In this document: positions 17,747-26,795 of the stretch, in pieces | Layout of the letters: the number at the start of each line of letters is the position of its first letter | Numbering within the stretch: the first letter of the stretch is position 1 | NCBI RefSeq assembly: GCF_900444995.1 | Contig: NZ_UAPQ01000001.1 | Coordinates: forward strand, 744,001-808,000 | Direction: 5' to 3' | DNA length: 64,000 nt | Source: Actinomyces bovis | GTDB lineage: Bacteria; Actinomycetota; Actinomycetes; Actinomycetales; Actinomycetaceae | Notes under the pieces: model-generated | Told to the model about the DNA's origin: nothing | The model's database searches: none | Seen by the model: the letters and a program-made list of their open reading frames with translations, nothing else | Position numbers and translations under genes: made by a program

Positions 17747-19485
17747 GCGCGAACCTCCTGCGTCTCAACAACCTTCACTAGGGCTGGCAGTCCGCTTTCT
17801 GCGGCTACCACCGGTGGACCGGCCAGTGCCTGTGTGGCTAGTTCCAATTCTTCGGGCAGGGCCACGCCGTCCTCCACGCCCTCGATGGAGGTGGCCACGG
17901 GGGCTGGCAGGGTGGCGGCGACGGGCAGGTCCTGTACGGCGAGGGTGCCTTGCAGCATCCAGAAGTCCAGCGCCGCCTCGCGCAGCTGCTGGCCTTGCAG
18001 CACCGGCCAGATGCCTAGCCAACGGTGGCGCAGGAAGCTGCGCAGCATCTCGGTGGCGCCTGCGGAGTCTTGCCGCTCGCAAGAGGTGTGCAGCCCGGCC
18101 ACCCGGGCGGCACAGAATCCGCCTTGGCAGGGGCCCATGCCGATGCGCAGCTGGCGGCGCAGGTCATCGAAGGAGGCGTCCGGCTGCTCCTCCATAAGCG
18201 CGGTGATGGCTTTGCGGGGCACCAGTTCGCATTCGCAGATGGTCTGCTCTTCCCCACGCTTGGCCTCAGCAGCGGCGAGGCGCTTGGTGAGCACATAGTT
18301 GCGCCCCTCTTTGGAGCCGGGGACGGACTCGGTTTCCGTCAGGCAGGGGGTGGTTACTCCCAGTTCAGCGCAGGCGGCGTCCACGGCCTTCTTAGCCATA
18401 AGGCGGTAGGTGGTGAGCTTGCCGCCAGCCACGGTGAGCATGCCGGCGACGCCGTCGGCCTGTTTGTGGCTGATGACGGTCATGCCGCGGCTCATATTGC
18501 GGGTGTCGTCGCCGGCGACGCTCTTGTCCAGCACGAGCGGGCGCGCCCCGGCCCAGGCCCGCAGGACGCGGCTGTGCCGGAAGCCGGGGAGCAGCACGTC
18601 GCCCTTGTCTAGCATCTGGCCGACTTCTTCACGGGAGATGAGGATTTGATCGGGGTCGGGAACCCGCCGGTCGGTGGTGCCAATCACGCTGATGGTGTGG
18701 TTGGGGACGATGATGTCGCCGTCGGCAGGTTTGACGCAGCGGTTGATGACGTGGTTGACCAGCCGGTGGTTGACCGCCACCATGACGCCCGCCCCGGCCA
18801 CGATCTCCACGCTTTGGGAGCCGATCATCTCTGCGAGCTGGCCGCCCCAGGGCCCGGCGGCGTTGATAACCATGGGGCAGTTAATGGTCAGTTCCTCGCC
18901 GGTTTTGACGCCTCTGGCGCGCACCGCCGTGACGTGCCGCTCGTCGCCGTTGCCCTCCACGACGACGTCGGTGACCTTGTGGTAGGTCAGGATGCTTACG
19001 CCGTGCTCCTGCGCGGAGCGGGCGGCGCCCCAGACCATCTTCCAGCCGTCTACGGAGGCGTCATTGACGGCGAAGGCCCGTTTGATCCCCGGGTTGAGGC
19101 GCGGCTCCATGCGCAGGGCTTCAGCAATGCTGATTTCCTCGCAGGCCACTCCCGCATCGCCGGCTCCGGCCAGGAAACGGTCGGAGAAGTCCAGGTCATC
19201 CTCGGGGGTGACCACAAAGAGCCCGCCGGTGCGCTCGATGGCATCGGCGTGGATGCGGCTCATGATGAGGTTTTCTTCAGCGCATTCGCGGGCCGAGATG
19301 GGGTCGGAGACCACGTAGCGGCCGCCTGAGTGCAGCAGCCCGTGGAAGCGGCCAGAGGTGCCTTGGGCTAGGTCGGCTCGCTCAAGCAGCACCACTTTTA
19401 GGCCGCGCATAGCCGCATCGCGGGCGGCGCCGACGCCGGTAGCTCCACCACCGACCACCACTAGATCAGCATCCATGGTTTTCAA
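17743..19485 (-). CDS. glpA: Anaerobic glycerol-3-phosphate dehydrogenase subunit A
   Basis: Catalytic FAD subunit oxidising glycerol-3-phosphate. 580 aa: FAD motif VVGGGATGVGAARDAAMRGLK-type at the N-terminus (GGGATGVGAA seen), HGLLHSGGRY (active-site region of the GlpA/GlpD family), and a C-terminal BFD-like [2Fe-2S] domain with CECE and CQGGFC spaced as in the family. A TTG start at 19485 is favoured because AGGAGG lies six bases ahead; the ATG at 19476 would have a 15-base spacing. First gene of glpABC, divergent from glpF across a 401-base regulatory gap. Confidence 0.95.
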   Translation of the reverse strand: MKTMDADLVVVGGGATGVGAARDAAMRGLKVVLLERADLAQGTSGRFHGLLHSGGRYVVSDPISARECAEENLIMSRIHADAIERTGGLFVVTPEDDLDFSDRFLAGAGDAGVACEEISIAEALRMEPRLNPGIKRAFAVNDASVDGWKMVWGAARSAQEHGVSILTYHKVTDVVVEGNGDERHVTAVRARGVKTGEELTINCPMVINAAGPWGGQLAEMIGSQSVEIVAGAGVMVAVNHRLVNHVINRCVKPADGDIIVPNHTISVIGTTDRRVPDPDQILISREEVGQMLDKGDVLLPGFRHSRVLRAWAGARPLVLDKSVAGDDTRNMSRGMTVISHKQADGVAGMLTVAGGKLTTYRLMAKKAVDAACAELGVTTPCLTETESVPGSKEGRNYVLTKRLAAAEAKRGEEQTICECELVPRKAITALMEEQPDASFDDLRRQLRIGMGPCQGGFCAARVAGLHTSCERQDSAGATEMLRSFLRHRWLGIWPVLQGQQLREAALDFWMLQGTLAVQDLPVAATLPAPVATSIEGVEDGVALPEELELATQALAGPPVVAAESGLPALVKVVETQEVRA

Positions 19486-19886
19486 ACCGGACCTCCTGGG
19501 TAGCCGCGATGTGGGGAAAGCGGTCGGCGCCTAGTGCTGCGCCTTTGCTGCCTAACAAGAACTACACGCTGTCTGGAAATCGTGCACCCCACTTGGGCAA
19601 AGGTTCACACCTGGCGGCAACACCCCGCACTTTTTCCTGACACCCCGAAGGTTTACCGGTGACACCTTCTCGTTATTACAGTATTAAGTCCTGATGTGAC
19701 ACCTGCTCTATTGCGCCACCGCAAGGCCGCAAAGCCACTCGAAATGCCCACTAGAGCAACTTGCATCACGTACTTTCAGGGCTGCCGTCGGACTCCCAGC
19801 CGGAACCCACCTCAGGTCAAGCAGGGACCAGCCCTCGGCACCCCCACGAGCATCACGCACAAAGGCGTGTAGAAAGTGAGCTTGTA
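19486..19886. promoter_or_regulatory. glpABC / glpFK divergent control region
   Basis: A 401-base gap with unusually AT-rich patches compared with its surroundings. The heptamer TGACACC occurs three times in direct orientation: 19638-19644, within GGTGACACCT at 19659-19668, and within TGTGACACCT at 19695-19704. These may be repeated binding sites for the SorC regulator or a CRP-like factor (inference). A possible plus-strand promoter is GTGACA (19659-19664), 17 bases, TATTAA (19682-19687), which would be overlapped by the middle repeat. No open frame of interest is seen. Confidence 0.5.
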
Positions 19887-20621
19887 ATGAGCCTGACCCA
19901 GATCTTCCTGTCTGAGTTCTTCGGAACCTTCATCCTGATCCTCTTTGGTGCCGGCGTATGTGCCGCCGTCACCCTCCCCAAATCCAAGGCGAACGCATCC
20001 GGCTGGATCGTCATCACCTTCGGCTGGGGTCTGGCGGTCTTCATGGGCGTCTACGCCGCCTACGCCACCGGTGGCCACCTCAACCCGGCGGTAACCCTGG
20101 GGCTCGCAGTAGCAGGGAAGGACCTGGCCAGCGGGGTACCCGCCACCGCCACCAACGTGCTGGTCTACTGCATTGCCCAGATGCTGGGCGCGATCCTGGG
20201 AGCCGTCGGCGCCTGGCTGGCATACAAGAAGCACTTCGACGAGGAAGCCCCTGCCGCCTCCAAGCTCGGCTGCTTTGCCACCGGCCCGGCCATCCGCTCC
20301 TACGGTTGGAACGTAGTAACTGAGGCCATCGGCACCTTCGCCCTGATCGCCTGGGTGCTTTACAACGGCAAGTCCCCCTCCCAGATCGGCCCGCTGGCGG
20401 TCGCCTTCGTAATCGTCGCCATCGGTCTGTCCCTGGGTGGCCCCACCGGCTACGCCATTAACCCGGCCCGTGACCTCGGTCCCCGCATTGCCCACGCCTT
20501 CCTCCCCATCAAGGGCAAGGGCGAGTCGGACTGGGGCTACGCCTGGGTGCCGGTGGTGGGCCCGCTGGTCGGCGCCGTAATCGCTGGCCTGCTCATCCCG
20601 AATATGGCTGGCCTGTACTGA
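19887..20621 (+). CDS. glpF: Glycerol facilitator (aquaglyceroporin)
   Basis: MIP-family channel for passive glycerol uptake. 244 aa, six predicted helices plus the two re-entrant NPA half-helices: HLNPAVTLG (about residue 66) and YAINPARDLG (about 195). The Asp after the second NPAR (NPARD) is the aquaglyceroporin signature residue that separates GlpF from water-only aquaporins. ATG 19887 was chosen because the protein then begins with the usual short polar lead before SEFFGTFILI; AGAAAGTGAG lies upstream. glpK follows after 84 bases in the same orientation. Confidence 0.95.
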   Translation: MSLTQIFLSEFFGTFILILFGAGVCAAVTLPKSKANASGWIVITFGWGLAVFMGVYAAYATGGHLNPAVTLGLAVAGKDLASGVPATATNVLVYCIAQMLGAILGAVGAWLAYKKHFDEEAPAASKLGCFATGPAIRSYGWNVVTEAIGTFALIAWVLYNGKSPSQIGPLAVAFVIVAIGLSLGGPTGYAINPARDLGPRIAHAFLPIKGKGESDWGYAWVPVVGPLVGAVIAGLLIPNMAGLY

Positions 20622-20705
20622 GCAGACCGGCCCAGCCAGAACCATGGCTCGCGTCCAGACCGTGAGCCCCGCTATCCAGCCACAATGATGTGAAAGGACC
20701 CATCC

Positions 20706-22226
20706 ATGTCTGAAAAGCATTACGTCCTGGCAATCGACCAGGGCACCACCTCTTCTCGCGCGATTATTTTCAACCATGCCGGTGAGATCGTCTCCATTGG
20801 GCAGAAGGAGTTCACCCAGATCTTCCCCAACCCCGGCTGGGTGGAGCACGACCCGCAGGAGATCTGGGAGTCCGTGCGCTCCGTCGTCGCCGAGGCCCTC
20901 CAGAAGGCAGATATCAACCGCCACGCCCTGGCCGCCGTCGGTATCACCAACCAGCGCGAGACCACCGTCGTGTGGGACAAGCACACCGGCGAGCCGGTCT
21001 ACAACGCGATTGTCTGGCAGGACACCCGTACCGCCCCGATTTGCCGCGAGCTGGAGGGCGAGGTCGGCCCCAACCGCTTCCGCGACATCTGCGGCCTAGG
21101 CCTGTCCCCCTACTTCTCCGGCACCAAGATCCGCTGGATTCTGGACAATGTTCCCGGCGCCCGCGAGCGAGCAGAGGCCGGGGACCTGTACTTCGGCAAC
21201 ACGGACTCCTGGGTCTTGTGGAACCTGACCGGTGGTGTCGACGGCGGCGTGCACGCCACGGACGTCACCAACGCTTCGCGCACCATGCTGATGGATATCC
21301 GCACGCTGCAGTGGCGGGAGGACGTCTGTGAGGCCTTCGGGGTGCCCATTTCCATGCTGCCGGAAATCAAGTCTTCCTCGGAGGTCTACGGTTACGGCCA
21401 CAAGAACAGTCTGCTGATCGACACTCCGATCTCCGGCATTCTGGGCGACCAGCAGGCCGCGACCTTCGGGCAGGCCTGTTTTGAGAAGGGCATGGCCAAG
21501 AACACTTACGGCACCGGCTGCTTCATGCTGATGAACACCGGCACCGCCCCGGTGTTCTCAGACAACGGCCTGCTCACCACTGTGGCCTACAAGATCGGCG
21601 ACCAGGCTCCCGTGTACGCCCTGGAGGGCTCGATCGCTGTGGCCGGCTCTCTGGTGCAGTGGCTGCGCGACAACCTGGGCATGATCGTCAAGTCCTCGGA
21701 TATTGGCGAGTTGGCTGCAACCGTCCAGGACAACGGCGGGGTGTACTTCGTCCCGGCCTTCTCGGGACTGTTCGCCCCCTATTGGCGCGACGACGCCCGT
21801 GGCGCCATCGTGGGCCTAACCCGTTACGTCAACAAGGGACATATCGCCCGTGCCGTGGAGGAGTCCACCGCCTTCCAGTCCGCTGAGGTGCTGGACGCGA
21901 TGAACGCCGACTCCGGTGTGCCGCTCAAGGAGCTCAAGGTCGACGGCGGTATGACGCACGACGATCTGGTCATGCAGTTCCAGGCGGATCTGTGCGGCGT
22001 GGACGTGGTGCGGCCTAAGGTCATTGAGACCACCGCCCTGGGTGCGGCCTACGCCGCCGGTATGGCGGTGGGCTTCTGGAAGGGCACTGACGACGTCGTC
22101 GCCAACTGGCAGGAGGGGAAGCGCTGGACGCCGTCGATGGACACCGCCGAGCGTGACCGCACCTACCGCCTGTGGAAGAAGGCAGTGACCCGGACCTTCG
22201 ACTGGGTAGACGAGGACGTGCGCTGA
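20706..22226 (+). CDS. glpK: Glycerol kinase
   Basis: ATP-dependent phosphorylation of glycerol to sn-glycerol-3-phosphate, which traps it and feeds GlpABC. 506 aa, the standard length for this FGGY-family kinase. Motifs: [12 protein letters not shown] (phosphate-binding loop at the N-terminus), GVTNQRET as [22 protein letters not shown]-like [22 protein letters not shown], and the C-terminal [21 protein letters not shown] with AAAGGA upstream. The EIIA-contact loop of enteric GlpK is not evident. Second gene of glpFK; transcription ends at the hairpin at 22265-22309. Confidence 0.98.
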   Translation: MSEKHYVLAIDQGTTSSRAIIFNHAGEIVSIGQKEFTQIFPNPGWVEHDPQEIWESVRSVVAEALQKADINRHALAAVGITNQRETTVVWDKHTGEPVYNAIVWQDTRTAPICRELEGEVGPNRFRDICGLGLSPYFSGTKIRWILDNVPGARERAEAGDLYFGNTDSWVLWNLTGGVDGGVHATDVTNASRTMLMDIRTLQWREDVCEAFGVPISMLPEIKSSSEVYGYGHKNSLLIDTPISGILGDQQAATFGQACFEKGMAKNTYGTGCFMLMNTGTAPVFSDNGLLTTVAYKIGDQAPVYALEGSIAVAGSLVQWLRDNLGMIVKSSDIGELAATVQDNGGVYFVPAFSGLFAPYWRDDARGAIVGLTRYVNKGHIARAVEESTAFQSAEVLDAMNADSGVPLKELKVDGGMTHDDLVMQFQADLCGVDVVRPKVIETTALGAAYAAGMAVGFWKGTDDVVANWQEGKRWTPSMDTAERDRTYRLWKKAVTRTFDWVDEDVR

Positions 22227-22264
22227 GGCACTAACTGCTGAGGTATATCTCTTCTAAACCTGCG

Positions 22265-22309
22265 TTTTCGCGCGGGGGCTGCGTTAACACCGCAGCCCCC
22301 GCGCGAAAA
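22265..22309. terminator. Bidirectional hairpin terminator between glpK and the CstR-like gene
   Basis: A perfect 19-bp stem, TTTTCGCGCGGGGGCTGCG (22265-22283) against its complement (22291-22309), with a 7-nt loop. The stem starts with TTTT on one side and ends AAAA on the other, so a U-run exits in both directions. It serves two convergent genes. Confidence 0.9.
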
Positions 22310-22336
22310 TTTCACTTTGGCGGGCGCCAGCAAACC

Positions 22337-22606
22337 TTAGGACAGGGCGAGAAACATCTTCTCCAGGCGGCTGACGTCCAAGCTTTGATCCTTCGGTTCC
22401 GCAGACAGGCAGGCGCGCATGCCGGTGGCGATCACCGTGAAACCCGCCCGGTCCACAGCCTTAGAAACTGCCGCGATCTGCGTAACCACCTCTTCGCAAT
22501 CTCGCCCCTCTTCCAACATGCGGATTACGGCGTCGAGTTGCCCGCGGGCGCGCTTGAGGCGCGTGATAGTGGGGCGTAACTCTGCCGGATCAAGGTTGAC
22601 GGCCAC
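22337..22606 (-). CDS. CsoR-family repressor, CstR (persulfide sensor) type
   Basis: 89-aa all-helical DUF156 repressor. CsoR senses Cu(I) with Cys-His-Cys spaced 25 and 29 residues apart. Here Cys37 and Cys66 keep the 29-residue spacing, but the His position is Gly62 (TGMRAC), the pattern of CstR, where the two Cys form di- or trisulfides on exposure to persulfide or polysulfide. GTG start, three bases after the stop of the CoA-disulfide reductase-rhodanese gene, which is itself a sulfane-sulfur enzyme. A matching operator lies at 24608-24625. The copper-sensor alternative is unlikely without the His and without a copper ATPase nearby. Confidence 0.88.
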   Translation of the reverse strand: MAVNLDPAELRPTITRLKRARGQLDAVIRMLEEGRDCEEVVTQIAAVSKAVDRAGFTVIATGMRACLSAEPKDQSLDVSRLEKMFLALS

Positions 22607-22609
22607 GGC

Positions 22610-24343
22610 TCAACCCAGCTCTGACTGGCCGGGCTCGGCGCCGACCACACCGGTGCCGTTCACAGCTGACCAGGTGCGGTAGCCGCCGTCGAGATTGCGC
22701 ACTTGGCGACCCAGCTGGCTGAGCACTCTGGCGGCCACGTGCCCGCGCAAGCCAACCTGGCAGGACACCACCAGGGGGCCTTCGGGGAGCTGGTCTAGGT
22801 GTTCCCGCAGGCCGTCCACACTGATATTGACGGCGCCGGGGATGTGCCCGCGCTGGTATTCGGCGGCGCTGCGCACATCCACCACGGTGGCTCCCTGGGC
22901 GACGGCGGCGTCGAGTTCATGCCACTGCAAGGTGTCGGTGAGGCCGGAGAGCACATTGTCAGCGATCAGCCCGAGCATATGCACAGGGTCTTTGGCCGCG
23001 CCGAAGGACGGTGCGTAGGTGGTCTCCAGGTCGGCTAGGTCGGTGGCGCTCAGGCCGGCACGGATGGCCGTGGAGATGATGTCTATGCGCTTGTCCACGC
23101 CAGATTCCCCCAGGCCTTGGGCGCCGAGGATGCGCCCACTGCCCGCTTCCGCCACGAGTTTGAGGCTCATGCCTTTGGCCCCGGGGTAGTAGCCGGCGTG
23201 GTCGGCGGGGTGGTTGTGGATGACGACGACGTCAAGGCCGGCGGCGCGGGCGCGGGTTTCAGACCAGCCGGTCATGGCTACCTGCAGTCCCAGCACACCC
23301 ACGATGGCGGTGGCGATGGTGGGTAGGGCCTGCACGGGGCGGCCCATGATGGAGTCGGCCACTAAGCGACCGTGGCGGTTGGCTACCTGTGCCAGGGGCA
23401 CCAGGGTTGGGGCGCCGTCGATGGCTCCGGTTTTGACGGCGGCGTCTCCGGCGGCCCAGATATGGGGGTCGGAGCTGCGTTGCTGGGCGTCGACGACGAT
23501 CCCGCCGCGCTCATTGACTTCCAGCCCGGCGGCGCGGGCGAGTTCGGTGTCGGGGCGCACGCCGACGGCGGCCACCACGATGTCTGCGGGCACGGTAGTG
23601 CCGTCAGTGAGCTGAGCTTCGCGCTCGGTGAGTTGGGAAATAGAGGTGGCGGTGCGCACGTCAATGCCGACGCCGGTTAGGCGGGCGGCTACGGGGGCGG
23701 CCATCTCTGGGTCTAGTGGCGGCAGGACGTGCTCGGCGAGCTCCACGAGGGTGACGGCTAGGCCGCGGTGGTGGAGGTTCTCGGCCATTTCTAGGCCAAT
23801 GAAACCGGCCCCTAGGACGACGGCACTGCGGGCGGGGCCGCCGTCGACTCCCCCGGTGGCGACGGCGGCAGCGAGGGCGTCGGCGTCGCGCACGTCGCGC
23901 AGGCTCAGGGCCCGCTCAATGCCGGGGATTGGGGGCACGAAGGGCTGGGCGCCGGGGGCGAGGACTAGGGCGTCGTAGGGTAGTTCGGCCTCGGTGGTGG
24001 TGCCGTCGGGACTGGTGGTGCGCAGCTGGACGGTGCGGGCGCTGCGGTCGATGGCCAGGGCTTCGGTGCGCACGCGCACGTCCAGGTTGAAGCGGGCAGC
24101 CAAGGATTCGGGGGTCTGCAGCAGCAGGTCCTCGCGCTGGGGAATGACCCCACCCACGAAATACGGCAGGCCGCAGTTGGCAAAGGAGACATGCTCGCCG
24201 CGCTCCAGGACGGTGATCTGGGCGCGCTCATCCAAGCGACGCAGGCGGGTGGCGGCGCTCATTCCGGCAGCCACGCCACCAATGACGACTACGCGGCGGC
24301 TGGGGACGGAGGCCGAGTTGGCTAACTCTGCGGCGGCGGTCAT
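22610..24343 (-). CDS. CoA-disulfide reductase fused to a rhodanese domain
   Basis: 577 aa. Residues ~15-450 form an FAD/NAD(P)H disulfide oxidoreductase: GGVAAGMSAATRLRRLDE at the N-terminus, the single-Cys active site SFANCGLPY typical of CoADR and NADH oxidase, VLGAGFIGLEMAENL for NAD(P)H, and VWAAGDAA-like IWAAGDAAV. The last ~100 residues are a rhodanese with active-site loop SCQVGLRG. CoADR-Rhd proteins reduce CoA-persulfide or polysulfide and CoA disulfide. Middle gene of an operon: Cys-rich protein, this enzyme, CstR-like repressor, with three-base gaps. Expected role: sulfide/persulfide homeostasis in the cytoplasm. Confidence 0.92.
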   Translation of the reverse strand: MTAAAELANSASVPSRRVVVIGGVAAGMSAATRLRRLDERAQITVLERGEHVSFANCGLPYFVGGVIPQREDLLLQTPESLAARFNLDVRVRTEALAIDRSARTVQLRTTSPDGTTTEAELPYDALVLAPGAQPFVPPIPGIERALSLRDVRDADALAAAVATGGVDGGPARSAVVLGAGFIGLEMAENLHHRGLAVTLVELAEHVLPPLDPEMAAPVAARLTGVGIDVRTATSISQLTEREAQLTDGTTVPADIVVAAVGVRPDTELARAAGLEVNERGGIVVDAQQRSSDPHIWAAGDAAVKTGAIDGAPTLVPLAQVANRHGRLVADSIMGRPVQALPTIATAIVGVLGLQVAMTGWSETRARAAGLDVVVIHNHPADHAGYYPGAKGMSLKLVAEAGSGRILGAQGLGESGVDKRIDIISTAIRAGLSATDLADLETTYAPSFGAAKDPVHMLGLIADNVLSGLTDTLQWHELDAAVAQGATVVDVRSAAEYQRGHIPGAVNISVDGLREHLDQLPEGPLVVSCQVGLRGHVAARVLSQLGRQVRNLDGGYRTWSAVNGTGVVGAEPGQSELG

Positions 24344-24346
24344 GGC

Positions 24347-24535
24347 TCAGCGACCTCCGAGCAGGCGGGACAGGAAACCACCGGAGGCTGCGGAGTTAGC
24401 ATCCACTTTGGGGGCGTTGCGGTCACAGGTGCACCACTGGCCCTTGGGCACGGAGGCTTTGACGCGGTCGACGTGCTGGCCGCAGCCAGCCCAGGTGGTC
24501 TTTCCGCATTGCTTGCAGGTGACGGGACGGCACAT
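24347..24535 (-). CDS. Small Cys-rich putative zinc-binding protein
   Basis: 62 aa. It opens with MCRPVTCKQCGKTTWAGCGQH and continues to KGQWCTC, so Cys 2, 7, 10, 18, 35 and 37 plus His21 could form one zinc-ribbon-like site; the last ~25 residues are a Ser/Gly tail. Similar small proteins (CRxVTCxxCGKxTWxGCGxH) are widespread but uncharacterised. ATG 24535 was preferred over 24547 because GGAG lies six bases upstream of it and none precedes the other. First gene of the persulfide operon, directly downstream of the CstR-like operator, so sulfur chemistry on its thiols is a fair guess. Confidence 0.82.
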   Translation of the reverse strand: MCRPVTCKQCGKTTWAGCGQHVDRVKASVPKGQWCTCDRNAPKVDANSAASGGFLSRLLGGR

Positions 24536-24605
24536 ATGACTCTCCATCTCACAGTTGATGCTGGGTCAGATTGCGGTGCCCGGATAGGCACCTGACCACC
24601 CCAAG

Positions 24606-24634
24606 CTTATACCCCCCGGGGTATATAGGAAGAC
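24606..24634 (-). promoter_or_regulatory. CsoR/CstR-type operator over a promoter
   Basis: TATACCCC-CC-GGGGTATA at 24608-24625 is a perfect 8-bp inverted repeat with a 2-base spacer, the classic G/C-tract operator of the CsoR/CstR family. On the minus strand its right half supplies a TATAAG -10 (24606-24611). The region at 24629-24634 (GTCTTC) is in -35 position but weak. Bound repressor would block the operon of the Cys-rich protein. The plus-strand lctP gene starts only 115 bases away, so it may be affected too. Confidence 0.8.
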
Positions 24635-24739
24635 TTTAGTCCTGAGATGGGTCGTAACCATGGTCACGTCTGTGCCAGTATGTGCGGGCAACTGGCGGCA
24701 GCGACGATGCCCCCGCCTAGCCCTATCCACGGAGCAGTT

Positions 24740-26422
24740 ATGACTCTTGCAGCCTTGTCGGGCCTTCACCAGGCCCTTCCTTCGGCCACCTTTACCCCGT
24801 CGACGACGTCAGTGGGCGGCAATGTCTTTGCCACCGCCGCCGTCGGCCTGCTGCCACTGGTGGTGTTCTTCGTCCTCATGGGCGCCTTCAAGGTGAAGAC
24901 GCATTGGTGCGCGATCATCTCCTTTGCGCTGTCAGCGCTGATCGCGATATTCGCCTTCAAGATGCCTGCCGGGATGACGATCATGTCCGGCACCCAGGGC
25001 CTGGCCCTGGGCTTCGTGCCGATCATCTACATCATCATCGCGGCCGTGTGGCTCTACAACCTCACGGAGACCTCTGGGCGCAGCCAGGACCTCAAGGCCG
25101 TTTTCAACACCATCGGCAAGGGTGACCAGCGCGCCCAGGCCCTGATCGTGGCCTTCTCCTTCTGCGGCCTGATGGAGGGCCTAGCGGGCTTCGGCGCTCC
25201 GGTGGCTATTACCTGCGCCATGCTGGTCGCCCTGGGCCTGCCGCCGGTAAAGGCCGCCATCGTCACCATCGTGGGTAATGCCATCAACGTGGGCTTTGGC
25301 GCCATAGCTATCCCGACGACGACGGCAGGCAAACTCGGTGGCCAGGATCCCACCCTGGTGGCACAGAATATGGGGCATATCTCCTGGATCATCGCCACCT
25401 TTATCCCGCTGATTCTGCTGTTCATCCTGGACGGCTCTCGCGGCATCAAGCAGCTTTGGCCCCTCGCCCTGGTTTCTGGCTTTGCCACCGCCGCCGGCCA
25501 CTTCTTCATCCCCGAGATTTCCTACGAGCTCACCGCCGTCGTCGCCTCCTTGCTGGGCTTGGCCGCCTGTTACGTGTTCCTGCTCGTGTGGACCCCCACC
25601 ACCCCGGAGGAGTACCGCACTGAAGTTGCCGCTGAAGACAAGCCCAACGGCCAGCGCGTGGCCTTGGCCCTGCTGCCCTATGTGCTCGTGGTGGTGATTA
25701 TCGCGATCACCAAGCTGTTCAAGAGCTTGTCCAAGGCTCTGTCCGCCACAGATATCAAGATCAAATGGCCGGGCGTCTACGGTGACCTGCTAAACGCCAA
25801 AGGCGAGCCCTCAGGTTCCGCGATCTACAACTTGCAGATCCTGTCCAACCCGGGTACCTGGATCTTCGTCACCGCCATCATCGTGGCGATCGTCTATGGC
25901 CTGAACTCCTCCGGCGGGCGCTACCAGACCAGCGTGGGCAAGATGTTCGCGGTGCTGCCCAAGACCATCTACAACCTGCGGCTGGCGATCCTGACCATCT
26001 CCATGGTGATGGCCCTGGCCTACGTCATGAACTTCTCCGGCCAGACCACCTCCATCGGCGCAGCCCTGGCCACCACGGGCGCCGCCTTCGGCTTCTTGTC
26101 TCCGATGCTCGGTTATGTGGGCACGGCCGTGGCGGGCTCGGCTACCTCCGCTGGTGCGCTCTTCGCCAACCTGCAGGCCACCGCCGCAGCAGGCGCTGGG
26201 CTGGACCCGCAGATCCTGCTGGCTGCCAACACGATTGGTGGCGGTATCGGCAAGATCGTCTCCCCGCAGAACCTGGCAATCGCGGCCACCGCGGTGAACG
26301 CGCCCGGCACGGATGCGGAGATCCTGAAGAAGGCTGCGCCATACTCCATCGGCCTGCTGCTGGTGCTGTGCACGCTGGTGTTCATCGCCTCGCAGGGATG
26401 GTTGGGCAGCTATATGCCGTAG
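24740..26422 (+). CDS. lctP: L-lactate permease
   Basis: Proton-coupled lactate (glycolate) symporter of the LctP family. 560 aa with about 12-14 hydrophobic helices. Family marks include EGLAGFGAPVAI in the middle and GSATSAGALFANLQ plus NTIGGGIGKIVSPQNLAIA near the C-terminus. The start at ATG 24740 is decided by GGAG five bases upstream; the frame is open from 24647 but runs through the promoter region. It heads the lactate region: lutABC follows 373 bases downstream after a terminator-like hairpin, so it may be a separate unit. Confidence 0.95.
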   Translation: MTLAALSGLHQALPSATFTPSTTSVGGNVFATAAVGLLPLVVFFVLMGAFKVKTHWCAIISFALSALIAIFAFKMPAGMTIMSGTQGLALGFVPIIYIIIAAVWLYNLTETSGRSQDLKAVFNTIGKGDQRAQALIVAFSFCGLMEGLAGFGAPVAITCAMLVALGLPPVKAAIVTIVGNAINVGFGAIAIPTTTAGKLGGQDPTLVAQNMGHISWIIATFIPLILLFILDGSRGIKQLWPLALVSGFATAAGHFFIPEISYELTAVVASLLGLAACYVFLLVWTPTTPEEYRTEVAAEDKPNGQRVALALLPYVLVVVIIAITKLFKSLSKALSATDIKIKWPGVYGDLLNAKGEPSGSAIYNLQILSNPGTWIFVTAIIVAIVYGLNSSGGRYQTSVGKMFAVLPKTIYNLRLAILTISMVMALAYVMNFSGQTTSIGAALATTGAAFGFLSPMLGYVGTAVAGSATSAGALFANLQATAAAGAGLDPQILLAANTIGGGIGKIVSPQNLAIAATAVNAPGTDAEILKKAAPYSIGLLLVLCTLVFIASQGWLGSYMP

Positions 26423-26795
26423 GCATTTCTGCGCTGGTGCCTTAAGCCAGGTAGGACAGTGGCGCCGGTGGGCCTTTGGGCTCTCCGGCGCCACTTTCTT
26501 CATGGGGCGAACCCACCTGCGCTTTTACCGCCAGGCAGGACCTCACCACGGCCTGGGTCTAGCCTCTGCCGGGCCTCAGTAACAAAACCCAAGCCGAGGC
26601 TTGCGCAATACCTCTGCGGCAGCCGGACTTTCTAGCTTCCCAGACGCCCACATATCTCCCACCGTCGCAAGACTTTTCCGCACCATCACGGCCTTTCGTC
26701 CTAGTGAGCGCGCTGTGGCGCAGGCGCCCGTACGAAAGCGGTCTACGGCGTCAATATTCTGAGCCCGACCCGTCAACGACGCCGTGGAGGTAACC
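26423..26795. other. Gap between lctP and lutA
   Basis: 373 bases. The first part holds the lctP terminator (26458-26500). A possible -10 for lutABC is TATTCT at 26755-26760, without a convincing -35. Two copies of ACGSCGT (26745-26751, 26779-26785) occur. No convincing gene. Confidence 0.5.
26458..26500 (+). terminator. Hairpin terminator of lctP
   Basis: AGTGGCGCCGG (26458-26468) pairs perfectly with CCGGCGCCACT (26485-26495), loop 16 nt, followed by TTCTT. It ends the lctP transcript and separates it from lutABC. Confidence 0.8.

Noticed and set aside
18025-19329. Long plus-strand frames opposite glpA
   Set aside because: Antisense to a certain gene, low-complexity products, no ribosome site in a sensible place.
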